From contig CAXXEO010000020.1 of assembly GCA_963664585.2 (NCBI GenBank), positions 48,422-112,421 on the forward strand: 64,000 bases of DNA. Direction: 5' to 3'. The DNA comes from G963664585 sp963664585 (lineage in GTDB: Bacteria; Bacillota; Clostridia; Oscillospirales; Ruminococcaceae). Shown here in pieces: positions 16,504 through 23,903 of this stretch. The notes below the pieces were generated by a model. The model did not search any database. It was given only the letters and a program-made list of their open reading frames with translations, and was not told where the DNA came from. The position numbers were made by a program, and so were the translations under genes. Positions within the stretch are counted from its first letter, which is position 1. The number at the start of each line of letters is the position of its first letter.

Positions 16504-16588
16504 TGGTGCGAGTGACGGGACTTGAACCCGTACACCATAAGGTACACGCCCCTCAAACGTGCCTGTCTGCCAGTTCCAGCACACTCGC
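16504..16588 (-). tRNA. tRNA-Leu (anticodon GAG)
   Basis: Acceptor arms GCGAGTG (16582-16588) and CACTCGC (16508-16514) pair fully, discriminator A, CCA encoded. The anticodon stem CACGT/GCGTG encloses loop TTGAGGG, giving GAG. A long variable arm (TGTACC/GGTGTAC) marks a class II tRNA. T arm ACGGGTTCAAGTCCCGT. The gene stands alone. Confidence 0.95.
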
Positions 16589-16643
16589 ATAATCCAAATG
16601 AGGGAGACACCACACTACGCTTACCAGTTATGCGGCATTTGCT

Positions 16644-16672
16644 ATTTTATCATTATCATTGTCCTCTGTCAA
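16644..16672 (-). promoter_or_regulatory. Promoter of tRNA-Leu
   Basis: TTGACA (16667-16672), 17-bp spacer, TAAAAT (16644-16649), about 55 bp before the tRNA. Confidence 0.75.
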
Positions 16673-16750
16673 TATGGCACGAAAAAAAACATTAATTTAA
16701 ATAATTATTAGAAATCAGTCCAATGGTTATATTCTTTTATTTGACAACTT

Positions 16751-16779
16751 TCGACAAATTTAATCACATCTTGTATAAT
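16751..16779 (+). promoter_or_regulatory. Candidate promoter for the SGNH gene cluster
   Basis: TCGACA (16751-16756), 17-bp spacer, TATAAT (16774-16779). It would leave a leader of about 285 nt. A second TATAAT-like box near 17034, preceded by the hairpin GACTGCA/TGCAGTC (17000-17022), may be a nearer start. No ORF of note lies in the leader. Confidence 0.5.
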
Positions 16780-17071
16780 TTATGAGTTGCATCTCAGAAT
16801 TGTAAACTTGTTTTTCAAAATATAAAGACAATAAAAGCAAATCTAAAAGTTTATGCAGCATAATCGCTGTTTTATGCAACCGGTTGAAAAAACGGTTGAA
16901 ATTGTTTATAACTTAACGTATAAATCTATTTTTGCCTCAAAAATAATTAAAATTACCTGTTTTTAAGTAGAGTAATACTGTCGGAAAGGAAGAAAAGACT
17001 GCAACCGTACTATGCAGTCAAGATGAAATGTAGTATAATAGCTTTGTTAAACGGATAAGGGTGGAAAACAA

Positions 17072-18061
17072 ATGGGAAAACAGAAGTTAATATTTGTTCG
17101 CCGTAATGGCTCTAGTAGCACAATCGCATTTATAATAATGCTGATATTAGCTGCCGCTCTTTCTCTGATGGCGGCCGCTGCGTGGCAGATGAAGGAACAG
17201 CCTGATATGCAGGCATCGGCGAAAATGTATACCGATCTTTCAGAGACATCTTCTTCCGATACTGTGGCCATGACGTCCCAACCAACAGCGGGAGCATCCG
17301 ACTTAGAGGATAAAAAATCGCCCTCCAATGTATCAGAGTCCTTGTCTGGGGCAGGGCAGCCCTCGTCCGAAACAGGGCAATCTACATCCGGTACAGGAGA
17401 ATCTCTCTCTTATGAGGTTCACGAGGGTCCTTTCAATTTCTCAAGTGCACTGGGAGAAACACCTCGTGTTGAAAGCACCTATTTTGACGATGCGGTCTTT
17501 GTGGGTGACTCGCTCACCACCGGAATCAAACTTTATGATATTATGAGCAATACAACGGTATTGGCCTCGACTGGGGTCAATCTGGATTCGATATTTACAA
17601 AGAAATCTATTGATATAAACGGCGAACTGATTACAGTGATGGATGCGTTAGACAAGGGCAGCTACAAGAAGATATATATAATGCTCGGTGCAAATGGTGC
17701 AGCTTATCTTACGCATCGCCAGATTATAAACCGTTATGGTGAGCTAATCGATTCAGTAAAGGAACACCACGCAAACAGCATTATCTATATACAATCCATT
17801 CTTCCGATTAACGAGGCGGAATACAAAACGCGCTATGGCGGCAATTTGACCAATAGCAAGATCGATGCCATCAACTATTCGTTGCTCCTGTTAGCGGCGG
17901 AAAAGAATGTGTACTATCTGGATTTGGCCTCGGTCTTTAAAGACGCAGAGGGGCAAATGCCGGCAGGGGATACGCCTGATGGTATACATATTAATGCAGC
18001 TTGCTATACAAAATGGTTTGATTACCTAAAAACTCATACTGTAGAGGGTGAAATCAAATAA
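17072..18061 (+). CDS. Membrane-anchored SGNH/GDSL-like hydrolase
   Basis: 329 residues. A short cytosolic tail and one membrane helix (about 18-38, IAFIIMLILAAALSLMAAAA) are followed by a Ser/Gly/Thr-rich linker to about residue 125 and an extracellular SGNH domain. Block I is FVGDSLTTGIKLYD; the block III region reads MLGANGAAYL with Gly-Ala-Asn; the C-terminal block is PDGIHINAACYTKWFDYL with Asp and His. Such enzymes deacylate or acetylate cell-wall polymers. First gene of a three-gene cluster with DUF4358-type and small membrane proteins; gap to the next gene is 2 bp. The substrate is unknown. Confidence 0.82.
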   Translation: MGKQKLIFVRRNGSSSTIAFIIMLILAAALSLMAAAAWQMKEQPDMQASAKMYTDLSETSSSDTVAMTSQPTAGASDLEDKKSPSNVSESLSGAGQPSSETGQSTSGTGESLSYEVHEGPFNFSSALGETPRVESTYFDDAVFVGDSLTTGIKLYDIMSNTTVLASTGVNLDSIFTKKSIDINGELITVMDALDKGSYKKIYIMLGANGAAYLTHRQIINRYGELIDSVKEHHANSIIYIQSILPINEAEYKTRYGGNLTNSKIDAINYSLLLLAAEKNVYYLDLASVFKDAEGQMPAGDTPDGIHINAACYTKWFDYLKTHTVEGEIK

Positions 18062-18063
18062 GA

Positions 18064-18522
18064 ATGAGTAGATCTATAAGACTTACAGCCCTTTTTATGG
18101 CAGTTTCCGTCTGCCTATGCGGATGCGCAGCCAAGAATATTGACGTTGCCAGTCTGGCTGCAGATATGGTGAAGGATATAAAAATAGAAGATGAGCTGTT
18201 GAAAGCCACTGACACGGTCGTGAAGGATCTATATGGGACAATTGTTGATGTCGAGGCAATAACGGTTTATGTATCTTCCTCGGGTGCCACTGCCAGCGAG
18301 CTGACGGTGATCAAGCTGAAGGATAAGGCTTCGGTATCCGGCGCCAAAACCGCAGTGGAAAAACGTATTACATCCCTTCAAAAAAACTTTGAAAATTATG
18401 TACCTTCCGAGATGTACAGGATTAAAAATGCAATTATCATCTCAAAGGACAGGTATCTTTTCTTTTGTATCGCTGATAATAATGAAAAAATGGAAAAAAT
18501 GTTTTCAGATGCTTTAAAATAG
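18064..18522 (+). CDS. DUF4358-like lipoprotein
   Basis: 152 residues. Signal peptide with a lipobox-type end (FMAVSVCLCGC, Cys about 20) predicts a membrane-anchored lipoprotein. The mature part starts with NIDVASLAADMVKDI and has the repeated layout of DUF4358 proteins (residues ATASELTVIKLKDKASVSG and a C-terminal KDRYLFFCIADNNEKME). Function unknown. Its 2-bp spacing from the SGNH hydrolase gene and shared surface location suggest a joint role at the cell envelope. Confidence 0.75.
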   Translation: MSRSIRLTALFMAVSVCLCGCAAKNIDVASLAADMVKDIKIEDELLKATDTVVKDLYGTIVDVEAITVYVSSSGATASELTVIKLKDKASVSGAKTAVEKRITSLQKNFENYVPSEMYRIKNAIIISKDRYLFFCIADNNEKMEKMFSDALK

Positions 18523-18542
18523 AGTAACCGAGGTGATAAAGG

Positions 18543-18893
18543 ATGTCGATGGAGTGCAGCGCTATTATTTTGATTATAGGTATAATGGCTTTTTCTACGA
18601 TGCGCTCAGGCAGATATTACTTTTCTTTAGGGGTTTTACCGCTTGCCATTGTGCCCTTTATTCACCTGATGGGAAATGTGATCGCAAGGGGACTTTCGGC
18701 ATTAACACCCCTTTCATACTTTATGGCCAGAATTGGGGTAGATATAGCCGCCCTTGTGGTTGCCTGTATTCTGTTCGGTATTATGTCAGTTCATATCAAA
18801 GGTAAAAAACAACGGCTGTCTTATCTTGTTTTGTGTGGAGGATTTACTTTGATATTTACTTGTGTGTTGGTTGCACGCTTGATCGCAAAGTAA
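18543..18893 (+). CDS. Small integral membrane protein, three to four helices
   Basis: 116 residues, hydrophobic: helices near 5-20, 27-50, 60-85 and 92-112, with a basic loop HIKGKKQRLS before the last helix. Ribosome site GAGGTG lies 8 bases before the ATG. I do not recognise a family. It follows the DUF4358-like gene by 20 bp, so it is probably the third member of the same operon. Confidence 0.65.
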   Translation: MSMECSAIILIIGIMAFSTMRSGRYYFSLGVLPLAIVPFIHLMGNVIARGLSALTPLSYFMARIGVDIAALVVACILFGIMSVHIKGKKQRLSYLVLCGGFTLIFTCVLVARLIAK

Positions 18894-19004
18894 AGCAAAC
18901 AGACAAAGTATTCTTTTCCTTCCTTTGAATTGTATTTCTTTTTTCACCGCACATGGTGAAAAGAGAACCCGCTGTATATAAGAAATAGAAAATTTTGCGG
19001 ACAA

Positions 19005-19036
19005 AAAGGCGCTGAGATTAAATTCTCAGCGCCTTT
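19005..19036 (+). terminator. Terminator after the SGNH cluster
   Basis: 13-base perfect arms AAAGGCGCTGAGA and complement, 6-base loop. The gap 18894-19224 otherwise contains only repeat A5. Confidence 0.85.
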
Positions 19037-19114
19037 GAAGCGTTTCTAAGCAATGCGCTGCTTAAACAAGCGGATTCAATTCAGGATGCAATAAATGAAA
19101 GTGTACAGGCATTT

Positions 19115-19220
19115 TATAGTTGATTAACTTGAAAACAAGCTTGTGATTTCTTCCCCCGCCGAAGGCGGGGGAAGAAAATGACGTTTTATATATAGCCAGT
19201 TTTTAAGTTAATTGGCTATA
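19115..19220 (+). repeat. Palindromic element A5 (family A, forward)
   Basis: 106 bp with perfect core. It ends 4 bp from the metG stop codon, in the convergent gap between the SGNH cluster and metG. Confidence 0.93.
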
Positions 19221-19224
19221 ATTG

Positions 19225-20841
19225 TCAACCCAATTTACTCAATTCTTCGTCAATGATCTTTTTATCAAGCCGCTCAAACAGAATATCAATGGGTGGCAGT
19301 TTATACTGCGCACAAACAAATTGAGCTTTCCACTCGCTGTTAAGACTCAACCATTCGAAAATTTTTGAGGAAGAGAAGGGCAGAAAGGGATTTAATAGCA
19401 CAGATAAATTGGCTATGACCTGTACACAATTATGCAGAGTGTTTTTACAATTGACAATATTGCTGTCGCGCGTTTTCCACGGTTCCCGTACGTCAAAATA
19501 CTTGTTGGAATACCTGATAAAATCAAATACGTCATTAAGTGCCTCCTTGAAAATACCGTTTTCAATCTTTTCTCCAACAGTTTTGTAAAGAATGTTTATT
19601 TTGGTTTCTATTTCGTCTTCTAGCCTTCCCTCCGGTACAATACTATCGAAGTATTTACCAATGAAAACAAGACTTCGGTTAATGAAGTTGCCATATGCAC
19701 CTAACAATTCGCTGTTATGACTGTTAACATATTCCCTCCATGAAAAATCGGTATCTCTTTTTTCTGGTCCGTTAGCGATGAAGAAGTATCGCAACGAATC
19801 AGGCTGATAGCTGCTGACAATATCCTTTGCCCAGATTGCCCAGTTTTGACTTGTGGATATTTTTCTTCCCTCAAGCGTCAGATATTCGCTCGAAATGATT
19901 TCATCAGGAAGTTTCCAATTACCACCATTAGCGAGTAATAGAGATGGTAAGATAATCGTATGAAACGGAATGTTATCTTTTCCATGTACATAATAATGCT
20001 TCGAATGAATTCCCCATAATTCTTCAAAATCACATCCGGTTTGATTACAAACCCCATAGCTCATAGATAGGTAACCAAGTACATTTTCGGCCCAGATATA
20101 TATTTTTTTATCTTCATATCCTTTTTTTGGAACATCTATACCCCAATCCAAATCACGTGTTATTGCTCTGTCGCGCAATCCCTCATTGATATACCTGTTA
20201 GAAAAGGCAATGGCATTATTTCTCCATGATGGATGACTGTTGATGTATTGTGACAATTCCTTCTCAAGCCTTGAAATTGCAATATAAAGATGTTTGCTGT
20301 TGCGAAATATAGGCGTTTCACCGCAGATCGAGCACTTGGAGTCAATTAGTATTTCGGGTTCCAAAACCGCTCCGCAGGCATCGCATTGGTCTCCTCTCGC
20401 ATTTTCACCGCACTTGGGGCATTTGCCAATTACAAATCGGTCTGTGAGAAATGTACCGCAATGTTCACAATAGGCTTGCGGCGCTGTCTTTTCATAGATA
20501 TGCTCACCGCTATACATCTTTTTGTGAAATGCGCGGACAAAGCTTTTGTGCTCTTCTGACGAGGTTTTCCCATATAAATCATAACTAAATCCCAATTGTC
20601 TGAAAACATCAATAAACTCTTGGTGATAAAAATCGCTGATTTCGTGAGCTGTTTTATTTTCTTGTTTTGCCCTGATCGAAACAGGTGTCCCATGGCAGTC
20701 ACTGCCTGAAACATAAATCACCGTATTTCCTTTTGCCCTGTGATACCGTGCCAATACATCGCCCGGCAAAAGTGCAGCAATATGCCCAATATGCAATGAT
20801 CCATTTGCATAAGGCCACGCCCCTCCGATGAATACGTTCAT
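19225..20841 (-). CDS. metG: Methionyl-tRNA synthetase
   Basis: 538 residues; charges tRNA-Met with methionine. The HIGH motif is in GSLHIGHIAALLPGD (about 15-22). Four CxxC pairs between about 125 and 180 (CEHC, CPKC, CDAC, CSIC) make a double zinc knuckle. The KMSKS loop reads GRKISTSQNW. The anticodon-binding helical domain follows and the protein ends there, without the C-terminal Trbp111-like domain of ~650-residue enzymes. The double knuckle and short length set it apart from the single-knuckle form common in Bacilli. Controlled by the T-box leader upstream; GGAGG at 20847-20851. Confidence 0.95.
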   Translation of the reverse strand: MNVFIGGAWPYANGSLHIGHIAALLPGDVLARYHRAKGNTVIYVSGSDCHGTPVSIRAKQENKTAHEISDFYHQEFIDVFRQLGFSYDLYGKTSSEEHKSFVRAFHKKMYSGEHIYEKTAPQAYCEHCGTFLTDRFVIGKCPKCGENARGDQCDACGAVLEPEILIDSKCSICGETPIFRNSKHLYIAISRLEKELSQYINSHPSWRNNAIAFSNRYINEGLRDRAITRDLDWGIDVPKKGYEDKKIYIWAENVLGYLSMSYGVCNQTGCDFEELWGIHSKHYYVHGKDNIPFHTIILPSLLLANGGNWKLPDEIISSEYLTLEGRKISTSQNWAIWAKDIVSSYQPDSLRYFFIANGPEKRDTDFSWREYVNSHNSELLGAYGNFINRSLVFIGKYFDSIVPEGRLEDEIETKINILYKTVGEKIENGIFKEALNDVFDFIRYSNKYFDVREPWKTRDSNIVNCKNTLHNCVQVIANLSVLLNPFLPFSSSKIFEWLSLNSEWKAQFVCAQYKLPPIDILFERLDKKIIDEELSKLG

Positions 20842-20846
20842 AATAA

Positions 20847-21185
20847 GCCTCCGTCCATAAAAAATAAAAAGCTTCCATCTCCGAAAAAATACATTTTCGG
20901 AGACGAAAGCTAATTTCGTGATACCACTCCAATTTGTCTGAACCTCTCAGTGCAGACCTCATCAAGTACAGGTAAAACATGATTTGCCGATACTTTATCA
21001 CTATAACGGGTGCATCCGTCGTATCCTAAAGCAAAATGCTCTCGGTACGCAGCTCCAAGATCATGTTCGGTAGTGTCTGAACTTACCCTTTCTCAGCAAC
21101 AGGGTTCTCTGTAAAATCATTCACAGCCTACTCTTCTTTTCACAGCTTTTGTTCATATAAAGAGAGAACCTAAAATCTGTCTGCC
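20847..21185 (-). promoter_or_regulatory. T-box riboswitch of metG
   Basis: On the minus strand the T-box core TTGGAGTGGTATCACG (about 20919-20934) is followed by a terminator whose arms are TCTCCGAAAA and TTTTCGGAGA with a T-rich tail (20850-20904); the T-box side can pair with the terminator's 5' arm to form the antiterminator. The 5' half has AGAAGAGTAGGCTG-type stem I sequence near 21125-21145 and a specifier region GAACATGATC (about 21065-21075) whose ATG fits tRNA-Met. Uncharged tRNA-Met should raise metG expression. The exact 5' end is uncertain. Confidence 0.88.
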
Positions 21186-21307
21186 TTCTATGGATGCGGT
21201 AGACTGATTTTGTAATTTAGTATATCGTTTACCAATAATTAAGTCGATATACAAAAAATATCAATGCACAATGTAATGGTATTTTCCATATGTTCACGCT
21301 TAATGAA

Positions 21308-21342
21308 ATGCTTCTTCCCCGCCGCAGGTGGGGAAGAAGCAT
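21308..21342 (-). terminator. Hairpin terminator after iscU
   Basis: 13-base arms ATGCTTCTTCCCC and complement, loop about 9 bases, 18 bp past the iscU stop. Same GC-cored look as the intergenic palindromes elsewhere. Between it and the T-box (21186-21307) only AT-rich promoter-like sequence is seen. Confidence 0.65.
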
Positions 21343-21359
21343 AGATGAACGTAGTAGAA

Positions 21360-21788
21360 TTATACCTCGCAGGTATGCTCGTGTTCTGGGATGATGCCCA
21401 CAATGGGTGTCGGGTCTATTCCGCGCCTTCGATAGTAGTCGGAAATAGCGGATTTGACCGCTTGCTCAGCTAAAACTGAGCAATGTAATTTGGCAGGGGG
21501 CAGTCCGCCCAGCGTTTCCACAACCGCCTTGTTGGTGAGGGCGAGGGCTTCATCAATCGTAGCGCCCTTGATCATCTCTGTGGCAATTGAGCTTGTGGCG
21601 ATGGCCGCACCGCAGCCAAACGTCTTAAATTTAACATCGGTGATGGTGTCGCCCTCCACCTTGATATACATCTTCATGATGTCGCCGCACACGGGGTTGC
21701 CTACCTCGCCGATTCCGTCGGCGTCCGGCAGCTCACCCACATTTCTCGGGTTGGCAAAATGGTCCATAACCTTTTCAGTATACATCAT
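21360..21788 (-). CDS. iscU: Iron-sulfur cluster scaffold, IscU/NifU N-terminal type
   Basis: 142 residues. The three cluster-binding cysteines are present in GNPVCGDIMK (about 34), FKTFGCGAAIATSS (about 59) and LHCSVLAEQA (about 102), with Asp two after the first. The protein receives sulfur from the cysteine desulfurase encoded 27 bp upstream and builds 2Fe-2S or 4Fe-4S clusters. The C-terminus continues to a His-rich tail EHEHTCEV. ATG at 21785 is an equally good start. Downstream partner of iscS in one operon. Confidence 0.93.
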   Translation of the reverse strand: MMYTEKVMDHFANPRNVGELPDADGIGEVGNPVCGDIMKMYIKVEGDTITDVKFKTFGCGAAIATSSIATEMIKGATIDEALALTNKAVVETLGGLPPAKLHCSVLAEQAVKSAISDYYRRRGIDPTPIVGIIPEHEHTCEV

Positions 21789-21815
21789 ATCTTTAACATC
21801 CTTTCCCCAGCTCTA

Positions 21816-23000
21816 CTAGCGGTTTTCGGCCACAATTTTTTCCCACAAGGGTGACATGGACCGAAGTCTTTCTATAATTTTTGGAAGGACGTCCAGTATG
21901 GCGTCCACATCTTCATCGGTATTTTGGTCTCCAAATGTGACCCTCAGCGAGCCGTGTGCAATTTCATGGGGCAGACCGATGGACATCAGCACATGGCTGG
22001 GATCCAGTGAGCCAGAGGTGCATGCCGAACCAGACGAGGCGCATATACCATTCATGTCAAGCATCAGCAGAAGACTTTCACCCTCCACACCTTCAAAAGA
22101 GATGTTGGTGTTGCCAGGAAGTCTTTTGTCGCGGCTTCCGTTGAGGCGGCTGTGCGAAATTGTGGAAAGCACAGTGTCAATATACCGATCTCTGAGGGCA
22201 AGCTTATGCGCCGTTCTTTCCTCGAGATGTCCGACAGCGTATTCAATGGCTGTGCCTAGGCCGACGATACCGGCCACATTCTCGGTGCCTGCTCTTCTTG
22301 TGCGTTCCTGCGCGCCGCCCTCCATAAAGATATCAATGACGGTGCCCTTTTTAATATATAATGCGCCGACGCCCTTAGCTGCGTTGATTTTATGGGCGGA
22401 GAGCGAAAGCATATCAATGTTATCTTTCACTACATTGACCGGCAGATTTCCAATCGCCTGCACAGCGTCAGTATGAAAGGGAATACCCTTTTCGCGGCAG
22501 AGTTTACCAATCTCGGCGATCGGTAATATGGTGCCAATCTCATTATTAGCATACATAATTGATACAATGCCGGTATCCTCGCGAATGGCAGATGCTACAT
22601 CCTGCACGGTGATCAGCCCTTCGCTGTTAGGGGATATATAGGTCGCGGTGAAACCCTGCTTTTCCAGCGCGGCCACTGTGTGCAATATAGCGTGATGCTC
22701 AAAAGATGTGGTGATGATATGCTTCTTTCCCTTTTTCGCTGCATGCATGGCAGCGCCACGGACAGCCCAATTATCCGCTTCAGTGCCACAGGAAGTGAAA
22801 AAAATCTCTTCGGGCTGGCATCCTAACGCAGTGGCCACCTTTTGTCTTGCCTCATCAAGAGCATCTTTTGCCTGCCGTCCTTTCGAATAGATACTGGATG
22901 GGTTGCCATATTCTTCTTTGAAGAAGGGCAACATGCTTTCCAGTACCCGCTCGGATACCGGGGTGGTGGCGGCGTTGTCTACATATATGGTTTTGCTCAT
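21816..23000 (-). CDS. iscS: Cysteine desulfurase, NifS/IscS type
   Basis: 394 residues; a PLP enzyme that removes sulfur from cysteine for the IscU scaffold. Opening IYVDNAATTPVSERVLE, PLP Lys in SLSAHKINAAKGVGALY (about 205), active-site Cys in SSGSACTSGSLDPSHV (about 329). The start at 23000 has AGGAGG six bases upstream; a longer frame to 23036 lacks one. Pairs with iscU; no IscR-type regulator is seen. Confidence 0.95.
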   Translation of the reverse strand: MSKTIYVDNAATTPVSERVLESMLPFFKEEYGNPSSIYSKGRQAKDALDEARQKVATALGCQPEEIFFTSCGTEADNWAVRGAAMHAAKKGKKHIITTSFEHHAILHTVAALEKQGFTATYISPNSEGLITVQDVASAIREDTGIVSIMYANNEIGTILPIAEIGKLCREKGIPFHTDAVQAIGNLPVNVVKDNIDMLSLSAHKINAAKGVGALYIKKGTVIDIFMEGGAQERTRRAGTENVAGIVGLGTAIEYAVGHLEERTAHKLALRDRYIDTVLSTISHSRLNGSRDKRLPGNTNISFEGVEGESLLLMLDMNGICASSGSACTSGSLDPSHVLMSIGLPHEIAHGSLRVTFGDQNTDEDVDAILDVLPKIIERLRSMSPLWEKIVAENR

Positions 23001-23118
23001 TTGAATCCTCCTTAGCATCGGCTGTTCTGCCGACATATCTCTGTATAATACTATATTCTCACTTTAAATACATAGTATACTTAATTCGTATATAAATCAA
23101 TAGGGTGATAAAAATATC

Positions 23119-23565
23119 TTAAAATTTTCGGGTTTCTGCAACGGCCAAATCGTCACACCTTTGGTTTTCTGGATGGCCATCATGCCCTTTGACCCATATA
23201 AGAACTACTTCATGGTATTCGGTGAGAGTGAGAAGACGTTCCCAAAGATCGATGTTAACAGCCGGTTGATTGTCGGCACGCTTCCAACCCCTACTTCGCC
23301 AGGCTTTTGCCCATCCCTTTTCTATTCCGTCCACCAAATACCGAGAATCGCTGTATAGGCGAACGCAACAGCGTTCTTTCAGATGTTCCAGCCCCTTAAT
23401 AGCGGCGGTAAGCTCCATACGGTTGTTTGTGGTGCTCTCCTCACCGCCAGAAAGCTCTTTCTCCTTGTCTTTATAGCGGAGAATTGCAGCCCATCCGCCG
23501 GGACCGGGATTTTTCGAACAGGAACCATCCGTATAAAGCTCTACATTTTTAAAAGTCTGGGACAT
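23119..23565 (-). CDS. rnhA: Ribonuclease HI
   Basis: 148 residues; cuts the RNA strand of RNA:DNA hybrids. Catalytic acids are all visible: Asp in LYTDGSCSKNPGPGGWA, Glu in NNRMELTAAI, Asp in LYSDSRYLVDGI and Asp in RCDDLAVAE, with the basic handle region KAWRSRGWKRAD. Full family length, cytosolic. Upstream of iscS on the same strand with a 118-bp gap that holds promoter-like AT-rich sequence. Confidence 0.95.
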   Translation of the reverse strand: MSQTFKNVELYTDGSCSKNPGPGGWAAILRYKDKEKELSGGEESTTNNRMELTAAIKGLEHLKERCCVRLYSDSRYLVDGIEKGWAKAWRSRGWKRADNQPAVNIDLWERLLTLTEYHEVVLIWVKGHDGHPENQRCDDLAVAETRKF

Positions 23566-23615
23566 AATCGCCTCCGATGAGAAATATTTTACAAAGTCAT
23601 TTTGGATATTATATT

Positions 23616-23640
23616 CTTCACCTGCCTTTGGCAGGTGAAG
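23616..23640. repeat. GC-cored hairpin, CTTCACCTGCC arms
   Basis: Perfect 11-base arms with loop TTT. Lies in the divergent gap between rnhA and the nucleotidyltransferase gene, so a terminator role is unlikely; it belongs to the general palindrome type of this genome. The rest of 23641-23903 holds no gene. Confidence 0.6.
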
Positions 23641-23903
23641 ATAACAGATTAAGGGTATTTTTATATGAAAATAGAGTTAATCAATCTATTATATAATGTG
23701 TATCGGTTTTTCACAATAGAAATCAACTTTTTTATACTGGCGGCTTATTCATAAAAAAACAAGCCATACTAATTGTAATACAAAATCCACTTTAAATGGA
23801 CTATTTTACGTATCTATTATTTTGCCTCTGACAAGAGCCATAGATTCGAATGATTTTCCTTTAATGATGAGATAGTATAAAACATGTTAGAGGGGGCCAA
23901 TCT

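Noticed and set aside
18533..18805. Alternative frame overlapping the small membrane protein
   Set aside because: The frame starting at 18543 has the ribosome site and gives clean membrane helices; the other does not.
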